A stretch of DNA of 64,000 nucleotides, from assembly GCA_030762935.1 (NCBI GenBank), contig CM060883.1, forward strand, positions 46,988,501-47,052,500, in the 5' to 3' direction. Position 1 is the first letter of the stretch; the number at the start of each line of letters is the position of its first letter. Both the position numbers and the translations under genes were made by a program. The DNA comes from Hymenopus coronatus (Eukaryota > Arthropoda > Insecta > Mantodea > Hymenopodidae). Below are positions 34,281 to 46,545 of this stretch, in pieces. Under the pieces are notes generated by a model. It had not been told where the DNA came from. It did not search any database and saw nothing but the letters and a program-made list of their open reading frames with translations.

Positions 34281-37200
34281 AATATAATTACTTGAAAAAG
34301 GAAGACACCAATGGCTTTAGCACAAAAGCTGTCATAATTAAAAAAAAACTAGAACATAATTTCTCCTAAAAGATGAACTATAGTTTACCTATTTAGTACA
34401 AAGTATGCATATTTTTGTTTTCTGTGGCATGCTGCAGAACTTACAGTTCAAAATAGCAGATGCAGTACCATTATTAAAAATATATTTAATACATAAGTAC
34501 TTTGCCTACAATGAAAAAAACACGTTAAATTAAATAAGAAATTCCAATTTATAAGAGTCATAATAAAAATAAAATTGTGATTTTTGGATCAATTTAGGCC
34601 TTTATGACCCTTAAGTTCAGAATTTTTAGACAATAATAAGAAATATGGATGACAATAATAAACAAATATTTAATTCAACATCTAAAATAAGAATGTCAAC
34701 TTCTCAACTTTATGAATTACACATCTTTAGAATACATCCTCTGAAGAACTGCTTATCAAAAATCTGGTCATTTTTTCACATGATATGGAAAGTTTACAAT
34801 TTGGTCCACAAGTTTACTGGCTCCAAAAATAGGAGCGTGGCAGGAATATGCCAGTGACAGTTCCAACATGTTCCATACACATCATTTCATTGTTTTTATA
34901 TATATTTTTGGTCATCTGACACTATTCAACCTAACAGCAAAACATTCAGTAGTCAAATATCACATTCAAGAGTGTACAATGAGCATCGAGGGGAATATTG
35001 TCTACATTTTTACTAAATGATGAAGCAAACAGGGACAAGTGATGACCAGTCAATCGGAACTGAAACTAAATACAAATATCAAAAATGCTTTGGCACAAAT
35101 TATGTTCAAGCTCACACCTTAGTAAATAAATATATTTTGAATACAAATTTTTCTTAAGAATACAATTATAGATTGAATATAAATGAAATATAAACATCAA
35201 GGCTTAAAAAAATAAATAATTCAGAATCACTTGAATGCTCCTTTGGAATGGTTAGCAAAATGTCTCATTAAGTCTTAAATCCATTCAAGTTTTATCACCA
35301 TACTACACAATTTGATTTGTATCAATTAAGCACATAATATAAAAAATAGCTCAGAATTCCAGATGTTCTTACTGTGAACTTAATACACAATATAAATGTT
35401 AGAAGTCTGAATAAAGCTTACAGAATTTAAAATTTTCATTCGTTTATTGCTTTAAGGGAATGCATCACTGAAATCTGATCAATTTATTGGATTACTGGCC
35501 CAAAATGTACTAAAATGCTACACCTTCAAAAATGTTACTTTTGATTTTATAGATAGTTATCTTTATCTTCATACACTATAAAGAAGTAATTTAAAATTTG
35601 TTTTAAGTTTAAATGTTGAGTTTTTACAATGTTCTTCTCAACTTTGCAATCATTTTTTTTTAAGCTTTCATGTGTAGTAACCCACTTAACCAAAATGGTG
35701 GAGGATTGAAGAAAACAACAGAAAGAATAAACAAAATATGAGATGTTAAAAATCATGTTGCCAATGTTGCAGCAATGACACTGGTCGTATGCATTACAGG
35801 TAAGAAAGAATGCAAATTCATATATCTTAATGGAAATGATGATTTATAAGCACTATTAAATACACAAAAATTTTGTTTTTAATATTGCATTGGGTTTAGC
35901 AAAACAAGAGCAATGAATCCACACTAACGGTCTCAAACACTGCAAGAAGGAAGTTAAAAGATTACTGATTTTATGAAATAATCTTTGTAAATTCTGTAGT
36001 GCATACACAGTAGCCAGTTTTTTATTCAACTTTATTACATACATTTGGAATATCATAATTTTCTTCCCTTTGCTGCTTAAAGTTATTACCATCAATTATA
36101 CAAAAAAAGACATTATCCAAAACAGTTTCAATAGTTTGGTTAAATAACTATATGGTTCAAAACTTATGACAATTTTGGTAGCAATAATCGGATAAATAAC
36201 AGATATTTAAAAGAAAAATTATTCTTGGAACTCCATTTGATGAAACATTTGAGTCATAAGACAATTTTTAAACTCAATAAATTTAAAACTGTTTTGTATG
36301 ATGAACTTATGATTAAATTTTGGATTTTCAATGGAGCATTCCCTTAATGATGTGATATCACACAATTCAGATCACAGTTTTGCTACAAATTTTCATAAAA
36401 CATTGGCACACATATTGCAAATATAGTCTACACTTTATTAAAAGTAAAAGTTGGTCCATAATAAACTGGAAATAATTAAAACAACAGAAAAACATATTCA
36501 CTTTTTTAAAATGTAAGGATTTACAATGAATGGGATACTTATCACAGCCTGGGAATAGAAAAGTTAAAGTGTCAAGTCATTTACTCTCACTCTTTTTGTT
36601 TTGGTAGTGTTTAATGCTTGTAGCACTGCAAGCGATTTACTCCTCTGCATAACTGCTTTCATTTTGAAAGAGGATACTCAGAATATTTGAAAAATTCTTA
36701 GTGGGCACAATTCTGGGAAATATATGACCTCTGGGTTTTAAACAAAGTGTATATGCATCAGCCACTTTTGAATGGATTTTATTTATTTTTCTCTAAATTT
36801 TTGTAAAATAAATTATCTTTCTTCTCCAAGAAGGGGACTATAATTGTTTTTATAGTGAATGATGAAATCAAAGCTTCTTAATTTTCATATTAATTCAACA
36901 TTTTTGGGAGGCATTAAGTAAGATAATACACTTTCCTTCTTGAAGTTTTACAATCAAATGAATATGCTCTAAAATTAAAGTAGTTCTAGAATTAAGAGTA
37001 TTATATCAACATTTCTTAGAATGCCATTTCAGAATGAAAGACTAATATTCTGCTATCTGGTCTCTAGTGTCAGATATAGCCAATTAACTAAGCTGTTATA
37101 AACAGGAAATGCATAACAAGATGCTTATTTCAAATGAACAACAGAAAATGTCCAACTGAGGAGTGCAACTGGAGTGAAGCTTCACGACCACAGGCATTTA

Positions 37201-37526
37201 AAAATGGCATCAATTATAGGGTCAATCATGACAGAGATATAAATGCTTAATATTTTATTGTATACATCTTAATCTTAAATCTTATGCAAAAAGTGAAAAA
37301 ATTCAAATTTTTAAAGTTTTTAGTTTTTTTTAAATTAATCTTGGAATGTGCTCTTCTTTAAGCAGTTCATAAATTGATTTTTTATCCAGACATAAATATT
37401 TTAGTTCTGAACATGGAACAAGACTTCAATGGATTTCAACAGCTAAAGTTCTGAAACTAATATAATCACTGTTTTTTTGCTTTATGCTAAAGTGAAATCA
37501 AGAGCACTTTCACCAGCTAATTTGTA

Positions 37527-38203
37527 TGAGGGCCACCCTGAAAGTGACAAGACGATTTGGCATAACTAAATAATGCAAGTTATCAACACAAAACTTTATT
37601 TACAAAGTTACAGTACATTATTCTATTTTTCAATGTAATCGTCATTCATTTATTGTCACTTGTTAACGGTTTTTCAACGCAGATGTTGTACTCTTTCACC
37701 GCTAAAGATCTGAGCCAAGATGCCACTGCCACTTTGAGATCTTCATGGTTGAGAAATCTTTTCCACCCAAAAAGTCACGTACAGTGTCCAAAGTGAAACA
37801 CCGGTTTTTCTTAATTCTTTTATCAACATTTGCTTTCAACTCCTCCCTAGCAATTGATGAACTTCTACACCTGTCTTTTTAGAACACACTGGTTCATCCT
37901 TGATTACTCGTAAATTATGTGCCATTTCCTCACTAAAGACTTGTTCATCGCATTATCACCATACATTTGCATTATTTGCCTATAAAATTTGGTTGGCCAA
38001 GCATTTTGTGCATTACAAAAATGAATAAGTATAACATCGACATTGAAAAACTGGTACCACATACAAAAAACATCTTGACAGAATGGCTATCTAGTTGACA
38101 AATAGAGTAAGGTGCTGTAACTTTGTAAATAAAGTTTTATATTGAAAACTTTCATTATTATTTAGTTATGCCAAATCGTCCGTCACTTTCTGGATGGCCC
38201 TTA
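37527..38203 (-). mobile_element. Mariner-like element relic with long terminal inverted repeats
   Basis: The ends match over about 90 bp (gagggccaccctgaaagtga on the left, tttctggatggccctta on the right; inner cgatttggcataactaaata shared). TA lies on both sides (37525-37526 and 38204-38205), the usual Tc1/mariner target. Inside, the minus strand gives a decayed C-terminal phrase, NHEDLKVAVASWLRSL then KEYNICVEK, like the end of mariner transposases. At 677 bp it lacks the DNA-binding region and most of the catalytic core, so it is non-autonomous. Confidence 0.8.
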
Positions 38204-39382
38204 TACATAAATTGCTACTAAGGAGTTGAAAATAATCAGGGCAGTTTTTTAAACTTGCAAGTACTACAACTGTCTTCAGTCCTTTAGCTTTAGTGTACAA
38301 ATTTGTGATCCAGTTAGTGAAGTAATCTAATTTTCTACACAAGGGATTCAAAATAAAAGGTAACAGCATTTTAAATGATATATATTTTGGTCCAATGTCC
38401 ATATTAAATTTGGGCTCAAATTACCCATTATAAATGGTCACAATTAAGCTTATAGGTCATGTATGGCCTTTACCAGTATGTTTCTTAGACTTTTATTAAA
38501 TATCAACCCCTAAAAGCACCTCTGTAAATTAAGAAAGCAGTTACTTTTAGATAGTTATTAGTTTGTATTAAAAATGCTATAAACATGTAAAATTATAAGT
38601 TTCTTAGACCCTTGCTAACACACACTTGGGTGAAACTTGCATCCAGATATCAAATAATAAAATGTAGAGACTTACAATCCTGCAAAGGACCACAGATCAT
38701 TCATTTAGATTAAGTGTGATCTATAACAATATTCAGAGAGTTTGTCAATCAGTTTACAAATGATAGATATTTCCAAGATGGTTACATGTCACACTTTTAA
38801 TGTCAGCATAACAGAAATTTGAAAGTTTTTTTCTTGGAAGACTGAATTATCTAATGTATATATATTTTTTTTTTTTTGGGTAGTAAAACTCCCATTCTAA
38901 CACCACCCATCTCTTTCTTTGTGGATAAAGTAACTCCACACCATCTTTCAAATCTCAAAAGATTTAAGCCTTTACTAATACTATTTTAAGAAAAATATTC
39001 CAAGCTTGCTTAGATGTGTATGGAAATCATTGATAATTTTTTCAGCATTAAAAGGGACTATTCCTTCCAACACATAAGAGCTGAAAAACACCTTTTAATT
39101 TCAATTCACAATTTACTATAATGAATTTGTGTTAAAACATGAACCCATTAGAGCTATATACACCTCTATTTCATTGCATATATTTAGGATTTATGCATTA
39201 TGTGAAAATGATGCAGCTCTTAGGTTATTTAAAAACTATGAGACAAAAGAGAAGGTACAAAGGTTTAACATTTCATAGACTGTGAATATCTACAAAAATT
39301 ACTCAACTGTTTCCACCGAGATTGTTTCACTAATAAAGGAAGAGTAAATCGAAGGAGGATTCATTATAAAATTCCTCTATAC

Positions 39383-40018
39383 CAGGCTGTTCCAACTCTA
39401 TTCACCTGTGCCAGAATAGTCGTGGGTTCTCAACCATAAACCTCTGAACCCAGTTGGAGAGGAAGGTGTGTCATTTCGTTTCCTAATCGGCTTACCCTCC
39501 TATTTGTAGGACTGACACCTCCCTAGGACTTACAAACCAATCAATGCCTTGGGGTCAGAAGCCTGTTGGGGAGCCACCGGCATGAATCCACAGAATGGAG
39601 AGCCTTTTACAAGGGGTCAGCCGGTAATCAGGCATGAATATGAGGAAGTGGATGATAAATGTAAGCAAATTTGATGATAGGAAAGGTGATGATGGTACGA
39701 GTGGCAGGGGAAACCAGAGGACCTAGAAAAAACTCACCCAGACACTGCTTCGTCCACTACAAATCCCACATGCAGGCGTTTAGGATCGAACTCGGGCCGC
39801 CTAGATGGGAGGCAAGTGGCCTAACCGCGCCACCTAGAGGAAGGTGATGGCCAATATGTCACAGGGCAAAGGTCACAGCATAATGCTTTTGCTTGCACTC
39901 CAACACCCAATTCAGTCATGACAATATGTTACCCTCAATGATGAGGCATATTGTAAACATATCCCTATAAGTGAGAAACTTTGTGCTCTTTGGTGTGCAG
40001 TCAGTCTGGAACAGCCTC
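39383..40018. mobile_element. hAT-like non-autonomous element with 8-bp target duplication
   Basis: The termini are caggctgttcca and, inverted at the other end, gaggctgttcca. ctctatac stands on both sides (39375-39382 and 40019-40026). An 8-bp duplication and short CA-starting ends are hAT hallmarks. The inside codes for nothing and holds a SINE S1 fragment, so the SINE is either younger than the element or was carried by it. Confidence 0.75.
39690..39838 (-). mobile_element. SINE S1 inside the hAT-like element
   Basis: The reverse complement carries a gcggttaggccacttgcctc head, B box cgagttcgatcc and part of the body. The poly(A) end is missing. Confidence 0.75.
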
Positions 40019-43000
40019 CTCTATACCATTGTACAACTTCATAAAATAAAGGTGGAGGTAAATGAAATTAATTAAATTGATATTTGAGTTTATAAAGTTA
40101 CTCGTGCAATGTCAGGTAAGGCAGCTAATTCTAGACAAGTATACATTTTTAAGATAAAATTTAAATAACTTACAGCTTTTATGGACCTAATTCTAGTGAG
40201 AGAAATGCATTGCATATACACCACTCTTTCTGTTCTCGGTTAATTCTGAATAGAAATCATCCTTCACATACCATTCATAATTTATTGTGGACCAAGCTTA
40301 AACTTTACAAATGTTAAATTGTATTTGAAATAATCACATCTCAAACAGCTGTATTTGCTGGGACAGACATCTGCATGATTCAATTCTTCTATTTCTGCCA
40401 CATAAAAATATGTTAATTGGGGTCAGGGGCAATTTTATATTAACTGGTCAACCTGAAAGGATATCAGTGTGGTTTGCCAGAATAAAAATTAGCACTGCTA
40501 AAGGCTTTGTTAATTTCTAGATTATATCCATCTATTTTCATAAACTTTTAAATTTTACATTTAACAATATCAACTTGTCTACCATCAGTACAAGCAGTTT
40601 ATTATTTTTTTTTAATTTCTCTCTAACTAACACATCTTTAATTTTTATAGAATTTCTAAATTCTTATTGCTTAAAATTACCATATAAAAAGAGTAAAAAG
40701 TCTTACTAACAAAGCTCTTAAACCTTTAATACAGGATTTGGTAATATCAAACTGACAAGGATATCACAGATTCTAAAATACTGTATTTATGTATAATATG
40801 GCAACACCATAAAAGAAAATTTGGTGTTGGGAACTTTCATGGGGAAGACTAACTATGCATTTAATAATACCAATGTAATGAGCATTTATTTTGTTTTCTG
40901 CAAAGTAGGAAGTAAATTTCACAACAGCACTGCATTCCACATATCCAATGTAACTTTATAATAATCATAAAATAATTAACACCTTCTACACAGAGTCTGC
41001 ATTTGCAATTTTCTTGCTGATTTGGTTGTAGGAGCAAAGCCTATGTTTGCTGCGCTGCTGCAATAATTGTACACAGTAGAATAACCTATAATTTCTTCAT
41101 TAGTCATTTAGTCACCTAAAGCATTTGTCTCCATTTCAAAACAATTCTGAGGACCAAATTAATGAAGAGAAAGTTCTCATTTTTAATATGCAAAACCAGG
41201 TATTATAATACAGTTTGTAACTATTGGCATTGCCTATATTTTTAATTTATTAATTTTATCTTTTGAAATGTTTCTACTTTATTATGAATTAACTTAAGAA
41301 ACTGATAAATTCCAATTAAGAAATTGAGTTTAGGATTCTGATTTCTCATTCTTAATTCTGTATGCATATTCACCTTCCTGTTCTTTCCCAAACTACTATG
41401 CAAAGTAGTTATCAAAGTATACATATATCATTTATATATACTCTTTTTTCTGTATATTTCAAACACATTGACTAAAAATTAACTTTCTGATACTAATATT
41501 ATTCCATGCACATACAAATTATGTACTGTAAATAACTTTAGCATACACACAAAACCAAGTTTTATTTTTTCCTCTGAAGTTTAGTTGGACAAATTTTTCT
41601 CTTGGATTCTCATGTAAAAATTCAAAAGTGCAACAGAAACGAAAGATAGTTCAATTGCTAAAAGAAGCCCTGCTTTTTATACAAACTTGTGTAATATGAA
41701 TATGAAAAGGCTAAGAAAATATTTAAATTATCCAAGAACTTGAATTTTAAAAAACGGTCTACACATTCTATATAATATGTATTCTGAGGATACCAGAGTA
41801 TATAATACAATTGTTTTAGAATTAGAAGTTTGCTCATTGCCATATAGAATCACCTCCCACATTCCATAATTCAGCATCATTCTGGTGATTTATTCTTCAA
41901 ATTAAACAAACTATTTGAATAAAAGGCAGCATTTATGAAATGCTTACTAAACTAATTCAAGTGGACAAAGAAAAAGTGTAAATTAAATAATAATCCCAAT
42001 TAAAAGTATTCATATTACCATTTTTTTTTTTATTTTAAAACTTTGAATAGCAATAGACATTTCAAGTTTTATGTACTGTTTGCCCAACTTGTTTATAATT
42101 CTCCATGACAATTTAACAACGAGATTGTTTATTAACACTTTTGTTACTCAGACAAAAAAGAAATTTCAATATTTTGTAAAATAAATAGCTAAATTTATCA
42201 TAATTCAGAAAGTAACCACACCAGCATATAGCAAAATACTTAATTACTGCAGTTCTTATGCAAGTACTTCATAAAAGACACAATTATAATAACAATGTGT
42301 AGAAAGTATTAATTCTATGTCATGAAATATACCTAAATCTATAACATTACTTGGAGGATGCAGTGGTGTTGCTTACATCAAAGAATAAGCCACGACTTCA
42401 AGCTGCAGGTTTAATATGAGATCGTATATTTGAACAACTTTGGTTTAAAGCATATTTGCACTAATGTTTAGATAAAAATCAGTTCTCTTCTCTCTATTAT
42501 TTAGCAGCCTTTTGACACATACATACAGTACTTAGATTGCACAAACAAGCAATGATTTCAAGCAAGAAATTGCTATTTTTGATTTGTTTAGAGTTCAACA
42601 ATTCTTTCAGGGACCATAGACAAGTTTCTCATATACCTCCCTAAGGAAACAGGGAATCAAAATAACAGCGTTCCAGCCTCATGAGCAAAATACAATTATA
42701 ATTAACCTATTTCCAGTGTTTTTTTATCTGAATTTGTCATAAATGATGGAAAAATACATGTATTTCCATAGTCTCTTTAAAGCATAGACAGTTCCTTAAT
42801 ACAGAACTTTCTGTATTGGTGCAAATTCACAGATGCACCATACCCAAAAGTAGATAAATAAATGACAACCACATACAAATTACAATCAATCCTTCAATTG
42901 TTCCATAATTGTTCAGGGATAGAATTTGTTTGGCAGTACCGAAACTTTTTAAGGTATAATGCAGCAAATAATATTTTGAGGAATCATGTACAGGTTTTAT

Positions 43001-43232
43001 TTACATAAGTTATAATGAAAACTGACTGGAACACAAACTGAACAATGCAGGAAAACAATACATCAAGGTTTGATTGTACAATGTATCAAGAGTTTGACAA
43101 TGTTTGAATCTCAGCTTTTGCATAGTTCATGCCATATGGTACTAATAATATCTAATACAATCTTGATTTGAAATTTAGTTGAGTCGATTTTGTAACACTA
43201 CATCACTTACTTTTTATTTCGGAAAACATGTT

Positions 43233-43535
43233 TTAGAAGCCATGAGCTTCCATTGTCAATTCCTTTGGTCGACTGCTGGCATCGCTTGCTGTGGTGGTTG
43301 TCTCTGTACCTGGTGGTTGTTTGATGAACCTCTGAATGAGTAGATCGCCTGGCGGGATTTCAAAATTGAAAACGTGGTTCTTGTTTTTCCAAATATATAT
43401 GTTTTCCCAAACTTTTAATTCTGTCTTCCTTGTGATGTTTTTGAGGATTTTTGGGCTTCTATTTATGGTGTGCTTTTCTTTCCAAAAATGCCAAGCTACT
43501 GCAGATTTGTCTTCTTGTTTGAGTTTAATATTTCT
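43233..43535 (-). pseudogene. Penelope-like element, C-terminal endonuclease end (left arm)
   Basis: An uninterrupted frame of about 100 codons up to TAA at 43233 reads KSAVAWHFWKEKHTINRSPK, then a KTELKVWENIYIWKNKN phrase and FEIPPGDLLIQRFIK. This fits the end of the GIY-YIG endonuclease of Penelope-like elements, where 'k.SavaeH......H.i.....kil......r...E...I' is usual: the H of AWH and the E of VWEN take the expected places. The reverse transcriptase and the GIY-YIG start are absent. The intact frame suggests a fairly young insert. Confidence 0.65.
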
Positions 43536-43552
43536 AGGGCAAAAAACACCAC

Positions 43553-43859
43553 AGAAATATTAAACTCAAACAAGAAGATAAATCTGCAGTAGCTTGGCAT
43601 TTTTGGAAAGAGAAACACACCATAAATAGAAGCCCAAAAATCCTCAATAACATCACAAGGAAGACAGAATTAAAAGTTTGGGAAAACATATATATATATT
43701 TGGAAAAACAAGAACCGCATCTTCAATTTTGAAATCCCGCCAGTCGATCTACTCATTCAGAGGTTCATCAAACCACCACCAGGGACAGAGACAACCACCA
43801 CAGCAAGCAATGCCGGCAGTCGACCAAAGGAATTGACAATGGAAGCACATGGCTTCTGA
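43553..43859 (+). pseudogene. Penelope-like element, C-terminal endonuclease end (right arm, frameshifted)
   Basis: The same protein end as the left arm in the opposite direction: QEDKSAVAWHFWKEKHTINR is intact, but two extra bases in the tatatatatat run shift the frame after ENIYI. The original frame, ending at TGA 43857-43859, is recovered afterwards. The stop differs from the left arm (TGA against TAA). Confidence 0.65.
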
Positions 43860-44387
43860 AACATGTTTTCCGAAATAAAAAGTAAGTGATGTAGTGTTAC
43901 AAAATCGACTCAACTAAATTTCAATTGTTAAAACACATCACTGTCACAAAGTCCACCATATACCAGGACCGATTTGATTTGTTTATGAGAATAAAGTATG
44001 TTTTATACCGACTTGAATTCCAGCACCAATCTTTAATGCTGTTGCTACCATGTTAGAAAATGCTCTCCTAAAGGTTATCTGCACTGATCACAATTATGGA
44101 GCCTGGTACAGGCTGCACTTTTTACTGTTAGACTGTTGTGGCCACCAATTGGGATTTAAAATATCACATACAGAGATTTTGAGAGTTTAGAATTTCCATG
44201 TAGCCAACAATCAGATGAAACTTGCATTGATAAAGAAGTTCAGGAATTCCACTATAAAAAGGTATCGGATTTCAAACAGAATGGTATTTTACAAGTTATT
44301 GTAATTGTAACTCAGAAATATCTTTATATAGCTAAGTTATTTCAAATGACTTTTTAACAGTAATTTTCCCATTACTGCATATGTTGG

Positions 44388-44417
44388 TTTATTTATAGGT
44401 AAATACCTATAAATAAA
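44388..44417. repeat. Perfect 14-bp palindrome, 2-nt spacer
   Basis: tttatttataggta, aa, then its exact complement. It lies 24 bp left of the small TIR element and may be chance in AT-rich DNA, although the gg/cc core makes that less likely. Confidence 0.8.
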
Positions 44418-44440
44418 TACCTGTTATTCTACAGTTTACT

Positions 44441-44632
44441 TTTGCTTCTCGGAAACCTCTCAGGAAAACTGTTAACTCTATATAAAGTGAAATGATTTCT
44501 TTGATTTCATCAGCAACTTCCAAGAATAAACAGTGGTCCTTCACATTGTTCCAATGAGAATATCATTTCAGCAATAAAAACAAAAAACTCCAATTGAACT
44601 TAACAGTATCTGAGGGGCTTCCGAGAAGCAAA
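44441..44632. mobile_element. Small TIR element (MITE candidate), 192 bp
   Basis: Terminal inverted repeats of about 33 bp: tttgcttctcggaaacctct inward on the left, and aggggcttccgagaagcaaa on the right, with a few mismatches. No coding sequence. Class unknown; I could not find a convincing target duplication. Confidence 0.6.
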
Positions 44633-45624
44633 GGAAAGCCACACATTAAGCCTTACAGAGACATAATAATTTAAAATTCAAAAAGAAATAATTTTAACAC
44701 TATCCATAAATTTCCAATTACAACATGAAATAGCAAATCTACATAAGCTAAAAACTTATTAAACATTAAAATGTGATTTATGATATACTTATAGTGCCAT
44801 TGCAAAGCATTAATGAAAAAGAGTTCTAATGAGTTCCATATATATGTGCCACACACATATATATTAAAGCAAAAACATTGCAGCTTATAGATTTAATTAT
44901 TGCTTTCTAAAATATCACAGCATTCATCAATTTGTACTTAAGAGTAGTTTTCAAAAAATTAAAAACCGTTATATATTTGTGGGAGCAACCAAAGTTTTGT
45001 TCTTTCATATAATAAGCTAAGATGCAGCATTTGTATGTCTTTAAAATTGAAGTGACCATACTTTATTTCCAATTTAACACTTGCCAACTTCTTGAAATTG
45101 AAACCTGCAAGACTTTCCCATGTCAGCAAAACAAAATTAACCATTTTTAAATAACATTAAATTTAAAAAGCATGCAATTTTTAGTGCAGTGAAAATACAA
45201 AAATTAATTATAAAATAAAGAGGAATTCCATTTTACAAAAATCCATGCAGACCTGGTAGTATGCTTCTTTCTGTAGCACATACTGAAATTTTTTGTTACT
45301 ACAATAAATATCTATTGAAGCAAAGTACACAGGCATACAGAGATTTATAGTCCATATTTTACGTTTCATAACATTAGCTATAAACAAAAAAGGAAAACTT
45401 AAATCCATAGCCACAGAACACGAATAAGATGAAACAAATTTATGTGATTTAGTTTACTGTTAACATTGTCCATTACTGCATGTCTGTACCCTAGTAACTA
45501 GACTCACTGATGGAGCAATCAAATTTTGGTAATGTTGCATTCTTTGCTTCCAGGCACTGCATAATCTCCCTGAATCATACCAACTTTAGGGAGGAGGAAT
45601 TTGCTATGACCCAGAGTAGATTGT

Positions 45625-45795
45625 CAAATGTTAAGAGAATGGAAGTTGGTGTGTCCTAATTTTGTCCCACAGGAGTTCTTTGACATGCTGCTGCTTGTTG
45701 CTTTTAAGCACACTTAAAAACCATTGATCTGGGCCAGGTTTGAACCAGCGAGCTTGAACTTTGTAAGACCAGTGCCTAACCAATGAAGCAAGGGG
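45625..45795 (-). mobile_element. SINE S3, minus orientation, with tRNA-like head
   Basis: The reverse complement begins ccccttgcttcattggttag, has B box ggttcaaacctgg and the tttttaagtgtgcttaaaag block shared with 34.1 kb. It gives the 5' end that the other copy lacks. Confidence 0.7.
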
Positions 45796-46019
45796 AAATC
45801 CGTGTTTAATGAACAAATGAATGGATATGAAGTGAAGCATATTCACCGACAGCAAAGACTGAATAACTCCTATTTACTTATTCAGTTTTAGATATTAATT
45901 ACAATTCATCCATTTAAAAATGAATTCTCAAACCCAGAAGTGGGAAAAATTTAATTTCAGTAATATCAGATTGTGAAAGTATACTATTTGGCAAACACCT
46001 GTCACCTTAACTCTATGAA

Positions 46020-46545
46020 CTGCAGAGAGAATTTTGCATTATTTGTTAAATAAACATACATATTACAAAACATTCAGATTTTAAGATTAATTTAATATTG
46101 CAGAATTGTGTGAGGCTAAACTTTAACAATTATTTTGTGTTATGTGGCACACTGCCAACCATAACTTTATGATTAGAATTTTATATTATTTGTTAAATCA
46201 ACATATTATGAAACATTCAAACATTATGGTTAATTCTAATATTTCAGAATTGCACAAGCTATAATTTAATAATTATTTTACAACGTCATTTGTAACAGAA
46301 CTTTGTTAAACATACTATAAAGCTTTTCCAGATTTTAAGGTTAATTAAATAATGCACTATTGCATGAGGTTATACTTCAATAACTATTTCGGGTTTTATG
46401 GCTGATTACTACTTGCAACTATGTTGAACTTTGTATTTGTTAAATAAACATATATTCCCAAACATATACAGGGTATAACATTAATACTGCAAAATTGCAG
46501 ATGTTATGATTTAATAGTTATTTCAGGTTAGGTGACAAATGAATT
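46020..46545. repeat. Degenerate tandem repeat, four units of ~113-147 bp
   Basis: The anchor tttgttaaa recurs at 46042, 46189, 46302 and 46436, each followed by an aacata-type block, caaacattca- or cagatttta-type sequence, a taat-rich block, a gcaga/gcac-att block and an aata/gttattt block. Units are diverged and vary in length. No coding potential. Confidence 0.7.

Larger units (their letters stand above)
43168..43924. repeat. Foldback of two Penelope-like 3' ends (arms ~370 bp)
   Basis: Left arm 43168-43535 and right arm 43553-43924 are near-identical reverse complements around a 17-bp spacer. Differences are few and include an extra ta dinucleotide in the right arm. Outer ends read ttgaaatttagttgagtcga; the inner parts code for the same protein end. 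Two copies of one element end facing each other match the inverted or partial tandem layouts reported for Penelope-like elements. Transcribed as RNA it would make a dsRNA stem of about 370 bp. Confidence 0.9.
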
